A DNA stretch of 7,702 nucleotides from Kiritimatiellota bacterium. GTDB taxonomy: Bacteria > Verrucomicrobiota > Kiritimatiellia > RFP12 > UBA1067. The DNA is taken from NCBI GenBank assembly GCA_009777165.1, contig WRML01000091.1, forward strand, positions 1 to 7,702, in the 5' to 3' direction. A program made the position numbers and the translations under genes. A model generated the notes under the pieces. It was not told the origin of the DNA, ran no database searches, and was given only the letters and a program-made list of their open reading frames with translations. Below are positions 1 to 4,841 of this stretch, in pieces. Each line of letters begins with the position of its first letter. Position 1 is the first letter of the stretch.

Positions 1-1321
1 GTACCGCGTCCGTAGGCTGCTCGACCTCCGTCTTAGCCTTCACCGCAACGTCCAGTTTTTTCTGCATCTGATCCATCTGGCTCCGCCGCGCCTCGACCTT
101 CTCAAGCTGCGCCGAGTACAGATCCGCCATCCGGTACGCGTAGAGCGTCCAGATCCCCAGGCTCAGCAGCACCCCCACCGCCGCCAGCCCGAAGAACGGC
201 AACCGCCGCCTCAGCGTCTTCTGCTTCACCAGTTCCGGCGGCATCAGGTTAATCTCGACCGGGCACGCCAGCGATCGGCGCAACGCCAGCCCCACCACCT
301 CCGACAGCATGAACGCGTCAACACCCAACTGCTCGCGTTTCATGCGGCTCCCGAACGGCACGTTGACGAACGGGTTCAGGTACTCCACCTCAACCCCCAG
401 CTTCTCTTTAAAAAACAGGTCCAAGTGCGGCAGGAGCGACGTCCCCCCCGTCAGGATCAGCCGCGACGGCGCGGTCCCCCCCTGCTGGCTACGGTAGAAA
501 TTCACCGAACGGCTGATCTCCGCATGGATGCGCGTCATCACGTTACGGATGACCCGCGAGATGTTCTCCGTCTCCGCGTCCTCGCTCTGGTGCACCCCCC
601 CCAGCGAGACGAACCCGCGCTCGCACTTCAGCGCCTCCGCCTCTTCCGCCGTAATCCCCAAGCTCTTGGCCAGCTCCTGCGTGATCGCGTTCCCCGCCAT
701 GTTCGACACACAACGGCTGTAGATGCGGCCATCCTCCAGAAACACCAAATTCGTCGAGCGCGCCCCGATGTCCAGCACCAGGGTACAGCCGTCCAGCCCG
801 GCATGGTTGAAGCGCAGCGCGTTGCAGATCGCCATCGGCGCCACGTCAACAATCTCCGGCTCGAACCCCGCCGCCGCCACGCTTCCCGTGATCTCGCGTA
901 CACTCTCCGCCTTCGCCGCCACGATCATCACGCTCTGCTCGCCCGACGCGTCATCCCCGATAAACTGATGGTCCCAGACGATCTCGTTCAGCGGGAACGG
1001 CACGTTCTGCTCCACCTCATACTGCACCATCTGCATCAGCTTATCGCGCGCCACCGCCGGCAACTTCACGAAACGCGGGAACACCACCTGCCCCGACAAC
1101 GCCACCAGGATCGGCGCCGGACGGATGCCGCGCATCCGCATCAGCTCGCGGATCGCGTTTGACAACCGTTCGCCGCTGCCCCCCCCCTCCATCGAGAGAT
1201 CCAAGTCCAGCATCCCGTAGTTCATCATCACGGGCGCCTTGCCGCCCTTGATGGTAAACTCCGCTAACGCAATTTTACTCGCGCCGACGTTCAGCGCCAA
1301 GATTCGATTCGAGGCAAACAC
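1..1321 (-). CDS. pilM: Type IV pilus assembly protein PilM with C-terminal PilN-like extension (3' end outside window)
   Basis: Cytoplasmic actin-like ATPase that anchors the inner-membrane alignment complex of type IV pili or type II secretion. I translated the minus strand by hand from 1321 to 1: one open frame of 440 residues with no stop, running off the window. Actin/FtsA-type signatures are visible: phosphate-1 loop LALNVGASKIALAEF (about 7-21), phosphate-2 loop LVLDIGARSTNLVFL (about 181-195), and an adenosine-type loop ILTGGTSLLPHL (about 290-301). From about residue 355 the frame continues with VEINLMPPEL, the PilN-type peptide that docks onto PilM. A basic stretch, a hydrophobic helix (about 372-390) and a charged, heptad-like segment (about 392-435) follow, so PilM and the start of PilN appear fused. 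The start is the GTG at 1321-1319. It overlaps the upstream TAG stop by one base (TAGTG) and lies 7 nt after GAGGTGG, implying translational coupling. The family assignment is firm; the fusion is an inference from the visible part. Confidence 0.9.
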   Translation of the reverse strand, partial: MFASNRILALNVGASKIALAEFTIKGGKAPVMMNYGMLDLDLSMEGGGSGERLSNAIRELMRMRGIRPAPILVALSGQVVFPRFVKLPAVARDKLMQMVQYEVEQNVPFPLNEIVWDHQFIGDDASGEQSVMIVAAKAESVREITGSVAAAGFEPEIVDVAPMAICNALRFNHAGLDGCTLVLDIGARSTNLVFLEDGRIYSRCVSNMAGNAITQELAKSLGITAEEAEALKCERGFVSLGGVHQSEDAETENISRVIRNVMTRIHAEISRSVNFYRSQQGGTAPSRLILTGGTSLLPHLDLFFKEKLGVEVEYLNPFVNVPFGSRMKREQLGVDAFMLSEVVGLALRRSLACPVEINLMPPELVKQKTLRRRLPFFGLAAVGVLLSLGIWTLYAYRMADLYSAQLEKVEARRSQMDQMQKKLDVAVKAKTEVEQPTDAV

Positions 1322-2007
1322 TACTGCACCACCTCATAGTCTTCCGCGTTGATCAAGGCGAACGGCGTCTTCGCGCGGTCCACCAGCCCGTTGCGACGCT
1401 TCACCTGCGGGTTGTCTAAAACCTGGGAGTCCTTCCACCACTCTTTGGTCGGGTACGGGATCGTTGACTCCGACTGGGCCGCCAGAACCGTGCCGTCCTT
1501 GCCCATCACCTCCAGCGCCAGGGACACGGGATCACCGTAACGCTCCACCTGGCTCGGCGGCAACGCCACGCAGCTCATGTGGTTGCCCTTCGGAATGTCA
1601 ATGTAGCGGACCGTCACCGTATAATAACTGTAGGCGTCCTTGCCATCTTCATCCTTGCCCTTGGTCATGAGATGGTAGTTGAACGCCAGCTCATCCGTCC
1701 ACTTCGCGCCCGTCGAATACTGGACCTCGAACACCGCCCACTCGCGGGGCTTCCCGCTCAACTTCGACTGCAATCCCGAGGCGTTCTGGCTATACACCGG
1801 CGTGCGAATCATCGAAGCCTTGCCCGGCTGCGGGAACCGCACAATCCGCAACTTCTCCTCTGTCGCACCCGCGCCTGAACCGCCCGCGGCAGGGGCCGCC
1901 CCCACCGGCGTGAGCCCGCGCGTCCCCTGCGCGAACACCAAACCCACCACCATCATTGACAATGCCACCCCAAGAACCACATCCTTACCAGCAGAAAGAC
2001 GCTTCAT
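1321..2007 (-). CDS. Exported beta-rich protein of the pilus locus (Amuc_1102-like, tentative)
   Basis: A 228-residue protein with an N-terminal signal peptide: basic MKRLSAGK, a hydrophobic core (about 10-24) and a probable cut after VFA at residue 26. A low-complexity Ala/Gly/Pro linker follows (about 31-48). The mature part (about 52-228) is rich in alternating hydrophobic residues and aromatics (WAVFEVQY, AYSYYTVTVRYIDI, VSLALEVMG), consistent with a beta sandwich. It has a single cysteine (Cys146), so no disulfide. The ATG at 2007 has GGAG 8 nt upstream. It precedes pilM with a one-base overlap. In Akkermansia muciniphila the gene next to pilM (Amuc_1101) is Amuc_1102, reported as an Ig-like fold linked to type IV pili. 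Position, size and predicted fold match, but the equivalence is inferred from context, not from alignment. A role at the periplasmic side of the pilus machine is likely; the exact function is unknown. Confidence 0.72.
   Translation of the reverse strand: MKRLSAGKDVVLGVALSMMVVGLVFAQGTRGLTPVGAAPAAGGSGAGATEEKLRIVRFPQPGKASMIRTPVYSQNASGLQSKLSGKPREWAVFEVQYSTGAKWTDELAFNYHLMTKGKDEDGKDAYSYYTVTVRYIDIPKGNHMSCVALPPSQVERYGDPVSLALEVMGKDGTVLAAQSESTIPYPTKEWWKDSQVLDNPQVKRRNGLVDRAKTPFALINAEDYEVVQ
1329..1335 (-). promoter_or_regulatory. Ribosome binding site deciding the GTG start of pilM
   Basis: GAGGTGG on the minus strand ends 7 nt before the GTG at 1321-1319. It lies inside the last codons of the upstream gene. 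No ATG is available near the conserved N-terminus, so this Shine-Dalgarno sequence supports GTG as initiator and re-initiation at the TAGTG overlap. Confidence 0.65.
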
Positions 2008-2070
2008 TTTTCACACTCCGTTTCTTCATACAAAAACCTACACCTGAAGGATACTCTGTTCCCATTTAAT

Positions 2071-2136
2071 GCGAATTAGTTTACCCCCTCTGTGAAGCAA
2101 AAGCAACTCTTTTTTTTCAAAAAGATCATTTTTTTC
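2071..2136 (-). promoter_or_regulatory. Predicted sigma70-type promoter with UP-like element for the pilus genes
   Basis: On the minus strand a TTGCTT box (2106-2101) and a TAAACT box (2083-2078) are separated by exactly 17 bp. Start of transcription would be near 2071, giving a leader of about 64 nt before the ATG at 2007. Directly upstream of the -35 lie two A-tracts (minus-strand A8 at 2117-2110 and A7 at 2135-2129) flanking a T-tract. This resembles the AT pattern of an RNA polymerase alpha-subunit UP element. The -35 matches consensus at only three positions, so the UP-like block carries much of the argument. The rest of the 2008-2213 intergenic stretch shows no gene. Confidence 0.4.
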
Positions 2137-2213
2137 GCACAACGCCCAATCCTGTCAAAAATAGCCATCGAATGCCGCGAGAATGCCCACGCACGCTTTG
2201 CCTTTTCCGTTGT

Positions 2214-3626
2214 TTATTCGCGTCGTTCGATTTGATGTAACCCCCCCGGCACACGGGGATAGGGGATGACGTCGCGGATGTTGTGCATACCCGTGCAGAA
2301 CTGCACGAGACGCTCGAAGCCCAACCCGAACCCGGCGTGCGGTACGCTCCCGTAACGCCGCAGGTCGAGGTATTGCGCATAGCCGGCCGGGTCCAGCCCC
2401 GCCTGGCGGAGGGTCGCCTCCAGCACGTCGAGCCGCTCCTCGCGTTGGCTCCCGCCGATAATCTCGCCGACCTCCGGCAACAGCACGTCCATCGCCGCGA
2501 CGGTCTTGCCGTCGTCGTTGCGGCGCATGTAGAACGCCTTAATCTCCGCCGGGTAGTCCGTCACGACCACGGGGCCCTTGAACAGCTCTTCCGCGAGGAA
2601 ACGCTCATGCTCGGACTGCAGATCCATGCCCCACCGCACGGGGAACTCGAACGCTTTGCCCGACTTCTCCAGCAGCCCGATCGCGTCCGTGTAGGACACG
2701 CGCCCGAAGGGGGTCCCCGCGAGCCGTTCGAGCCGCGCGACGGCCCCGGGCAGGACACGCTTGTCGAAGAACGCCAAGTCCTCCGCGCACCGCGACAGCA
2801 CCGTGCGGAACAGGTGGCGCAGAAAATCCTCCGCGAGCGCGGCATCGTCGTCCAAGTCCGCGAACGCCATCTCCGGCTCGATCATCCAGAACTCGGAGAG
2901 GTGGCGGCATGTGTTGGAGTTCTCGGCGCGGAAGGTGGGGCCGAACGTGTAGATGTCGCCCAGCGCACAGGCGTAGGTCTCGCCCTCCAACTGGCCGCTC
3001 ACGGTGAGCGACGTCCTCGCGCCGAAGAAATCCTGGGCGTAATTGACGGTGCCGTCGGCGTGTCGCGGCAGGGGTTTGCCGAGGTCGAGCGTGGTGACCT
3101 GGAACATCGCCCCGGCCCCCTCGCAGTCGCTCGCCGTGATGATGGGCGTGTGCAGGTACAGGAACCCCCGCTCCTGAAAGAAGCGGTGGACTTCGGCGGC
3201 CAGCACGTTGCGGACACGCGCCACGGCCCCGAACGTGTTGGTGCGCGCGCGCAGGTGGGACAGCTCGCGCAGACGCTCGAAATTGATCTTCTGTTTGCCC
3301 AGCGGGTAGTCCAGGGGGTCCGACCAGCCCAGTACGGTCACGCGCGCGGCGCGGACCTCGACCGCCTGCCCCCCCCCCTCGGAGGCGATCAGGGCCCCCT
3401 CGGCGACCACCGAGGCACCGGGGTGCAGACGCAGGATTTCGTCCCTGTAGTTCGGGAGCGTATCGGGGACGACGACCTGCAGGTTGGCGAAACACGAGCC
3501 GTCGTTCAGCTCGACGAACGAGAAGCCCCCTTTCGAGTCGCGGCGCGTGCGCACCCATCCGGCTACGGTCACTTGGATGTCGCGTTGATCACTTGCCAGC
3601 AGATTTGAGATTCGTGTACGGTTCAT
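2214..3626 (-). CDS. asnS: Asparaginyl-tRNA synthetase
   Basis: Class IIb aminoacyl-tRNA synthetase that charges tRNA-Asn with asparagine using ATP, in the cytoplasm. At 470 residues it has the usual bacterial length. An N-terminal OB-fold anticodon-binding domain spans about 17-103 (VTVAGWVRTRRDSKGGFSF). The catalytic domain covers about 125-470. Motif 1 is around 148-163 (RFFQERGFLYLHTPII). Motif 2 is around 231-250 (FRAENSNTCRHLSEF), a form typical of AsnRS rather than AspRS. GEIIGGSQRE (387-396) follows, and motif 3 is GFGLGFERL (432-440). The end GMHNIRDVIPYPR is also characteristic. The ATG at 3626 has only a weak upstream GAGA. A run of ten G on the coding strand (3378-3369) encodes part of SEGGGQ at about residues 83-86. 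It lies 98 bp downstream of hemB on the same strand and may be co-transcribed with it. No convincing terminator follows; only a weak dyad and a short T run are seen at about 2155-2185. Confidence 0.97.
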   Translation of the reverse strand: MNRTRISNLLASDQRDIQVTVAGWVRTRRDSKGGFSFVELNDGSCFANLQVVVPDTLPNYRDEILRLHPGASVVAEGALIASEGGGQAVEVRAARVTVLGWSDPLDYPLGKQKINFERLRELSHLRARTNTFGAVARVRNVLAAEVHRFFQERGFLYLHTPIITASDCEGAGAMFQVTTLDLGKPLPRHADGTVNYAQDFFGARTSLTVSGQLEGETYACALGDIYTFGPTFRAENSNTCRHLSEFWMIEPEMAFADLDDDAALAEDFLRHLFRTVLSRCAEDLAFFDKRVLPGAVARLERLAGTPFGRVSYTDAIGLLEKSGKAFEFPVRWGMDLQSEHERFLAEELFKGPVVVTDYPAEIKAFYMRRNDDGKTVAAMDVLLPEVGEIIGGSQREERLDVLEATLRQAGLDPAGYAQYLDLRRYGSVPHAGFGLGFERLVQFCTGMHNIRDVIPYPRVPGGLHQIERRE

Positions 3627-3632
3627 CGCTTA

Positions 3633-3722
3633 TTTCTCACATAAAGATAGAATTCTATTTGTTTCTCACACAAAGGCCACCAGGGAAAAATGACAAAAGA
3701 CTTCGTGCCTTTGTGCGAGGAA
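3633..3722. repeat. Intergenic repeat cluster: CTCRCAYAAAG in direct and inverted copies, plus a 12-bp palindrome
   Basis: Three copies of an 11-mer sit between hemB and asnS: CTCACATAAAG (3636-3646, plus), CTCACACAAAG (3665-3675, plus) and CTCGCACAAAG (3719-3709, minus). The second and third form inverted arms of 13 nt (3665-3677 and 3707-3719) that differ at one base. In the transcript of the minus strand that base becomes a G-U pair, so all 13 positions can pair around a 29-nt loop. Between the two direct copies is the perfect palindrome ATAGAATTCTAT (3647-3658). No U-run follows the stem in the direction of transcription, so a classical terminator is unlikely. It resembles a dispersed REP-like intergenic element or an mRNA-processing/stability hairpin. 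Confidence 0.6.
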
Positions 3723-3724
3723 AA

Positions 3725-4699
3725 TCATTGCACAAACTCCGCATACCGCGAGGCCCAGTAGGAGATGATCAGGTCGGCCCCGGCGCGGTCGAGCGCCATC
3801 AGCGACTCGCGCACCATGCCGTGCAGGTCCCCCCACCCGCGCTCCGCCGTGGCGATCAGCATGCTGTATTCGCCGCTCACGTTGTACGCCGCGACAGGCA
3901 GGTCCGTGCGTTCGCGCAATTTTGCCAGCACATCGAGGTAGAAGAGTGCGGGCTTCACCATCAGGATGTCTGCGCCCTCATCCTCATCCAAATCGGATTC
4001 GCTCAACGCCACGCGCAGGTTGGCGTAGGAGGCCTGATAGCCCTTGCGGTCGCCAGCCGAGGGCGCGGAGTTCTCCGCGTCGCGGAACGGCCCGTACATC
4101 GCCGACGCGAACTTGGTGGAGTAGGACATCAGCAGCGTCTGGGTGAAATCGTTCTCGTCCAACGCGTCGCGGATCGCCATGACCTGCCCGTCCATCATCG
4201 CGCTCGGCGCGACCACGTCCGCACCCGCCTGGGCGTGGGACACCGCGACCTTGGTAAGCAGCTCGCACGCCGCATCGTTGTCCACCTGCCCGTGACGGTC
4301 GAGGGGCCCGCAGTGCCCGTGATCCGTGTAGGCGCACAGGCACACGTCGGTCATCACCACCAGATCTGGGAACGCGCGTTTCAGCACGGGGATGGCCTTC
4401 TGAACAGCCCCCCGCGGGCTAAACGCCCCGCTCCCCGCCGCGTCCTTGGCCTTCTCGGTCTGGCCGAAGAGCAGGACGCTCCCGACGCCCTGCCTTACGA
4501 CCGGCTCGACCCACTGGGGCAACAGGTCCACGCTCACGCGGCACTGCCCCGGCATGGACGGGATTTCCTCGCGCCGGCCCTTGCCCTCGACCACGAAGAC
4601 GGGCCACACGAACTTCGATGCCGCCGGGAACGGCATATCCAACAGGCGGCGAATTTCAGGCGTCCGCCGCAACCGCCTTAAACGTGTCAGGATTTGCAT
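3725..4699 (-). CDS. hemB: Delta-aminolevulinic acid dehydratase (porphobilinogen synthase)
   Basis: Condenses two molecules of 5-aminolevulinate into porphobilinogen, an early step of tetrapyrrole (heme) synthesis in the cytoplasm. The protein is 324 residues, the usual family length, with a full TIM-barrel layout starting RLRRTPEIRRLL. The two active-site lysines are visible: Lys196 in SYSTKFASAMYGPFRDA and Lys249 in MVKPA. The zinc site is complete, with Cys120, Cys122 and Cys130 in DVCLCAYTDHGHCG, so this is the Zn-dependent rather than the Asp-rich Mg/K type. C-terminal conserved AYNVSGEYSM (271-280) is present. The ATG at 4699 lacks a Shine-Dalgarno sequence, and there is no other start in frame upstream. 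A promoter lies immediately before it, suggesting a nearly leaderless mRNA. asnS follows downstream on the same strand. Confidence 0.97.
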   Translation of the reverse strand: MQILTRLRRLRRTPEIRRLLDMPFPAASKFVWPVFVVEGKGRREEIPSMPGQCRVSVDLLPQWVEPVVRQGVGSVLLFGQTEKAKDAAGSGAFSPRGAVQKAIPVLKRAFPDLVVMTDVCLCAYTDHGHCGPLDRHGQVDNDAACELLTKVAVSHAQAGADVVAPSAMMDGQVMAIRDALDENDFTQTLLMSYSTKFASAMYGPFRDAENSAPSAGDRKGYQASYANLRVALSESDLDEDEGADILMVKPALFYLDVLAKLRERTDLPVAAYNVSGEYSMLIATAERGWGDLHGMVRESLMALDRAGADLIISYWASRYAEFVQ

Positions 4700-4708
4700 A
4701 ATGAAAAT

Positions 4709-4737
4709 AATGTATGGTATTTTGTTGTAAAAGTCAA
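4709..4737 (-). promoter_or_regulatory. Predicted promoter of hemB giving a near-leaderless transcript
   Basis: On the minus strand TTGACT (4737-4732, five of six consensus bases) and TACATT (4714-4709, four of six) are spaced by 17 bp. The expected start site, about 7 nt downstream of the -10, falls near 4702, only about three nucleotides before the hemB ATG (4699). The absence of a Shine-Dalgarno sequence upstream of that ATG fits. Confidence 0.5.
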
Positions 4738-4778
4738 GCCCGTATTGAGTGATGCCCTTATCCGAAGTTATTTTCTGA

Positions 4779-4807
4779 TTGCGGGACTCCCTTAAAAAGT
4801 GTATTCT
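4779..4807 (+). promoter_or_regulatory. Possible promoter of the exported hydrolase gene
   Basis: TTGCGG (4779-4784) and TATTCT (4802-4807) are 17 bp apart, and an overlapping TCTAAT (4805-4810) could serve as an alternative -10. It lies in the AT-rich 142-bp region shared with divergent hemB. The spacer contains the small dyad GGGACTCCC (4783-4791). Transcription would begin near 4814, giving a leader of roughly 28 nt that carries AAGGTG (4831-4836), 5 nt before the ATG. Box matches are moderate. Confidence 0.33.
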
Positions 4808-4841
4808 AATTTTTTTATCACTGCATCTTTAAGGTGTTATT

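Noticed and set aside
425..1162. Long open frame on the plus strand opposite pilM
   Set aside because: The product is Arg/His-rich with no recognisable motif. The minus-strand frame encodes a clear PilM, and the antisense frame is explained by high GC.
1988..2032. Short ATG frame starting MKKRSVKNE just upstream of the 228-residue gene
   Set aside because: It is only 14 codons, out of frame with the gene, and overlaps its ribosome binding site. There is no independent sign of a leader peptide such as attenuator hairpins or codon runs.
2107..2136. T-runs with a small A/T hairpin as a terminator of asnS
   Set aside because: The stem is only A-T pairs with no GC-rich part. It lies about 80-105 bp beyond the asnS stop and fits better as an UP-like promoter block.
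2153..2158. Perfect TTGACA on the minus strand, upstream of the pilus genes
   Set aside because: At 16-19 bp spacing only poly-A is found, not a credible -10, so the TTGCTT/TAAACT pair closer to the gene was preferred.
2283..3608. 441-codon open frame on the plus strand opposite asnS
   Set aside because: It is antisense to a complete AsnRS with all class II motifs. The translation is Arg/Gly/Val-rich without domain features or a plausible ribosome binding site.
3665..3719. Inverted repeat after hemB as a rho-independent terminator
   Set aside because: The stem is good, but the loop is 29 nt and no U-run follows in the direction of transcription.
3593..4681. 362-codon open frame on the plus strand opposite hemB
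   Set aside because: It is a shadow of hemB, whose active-site lysines and zinc cysteines are intact. The antisense product has no recognisable features.
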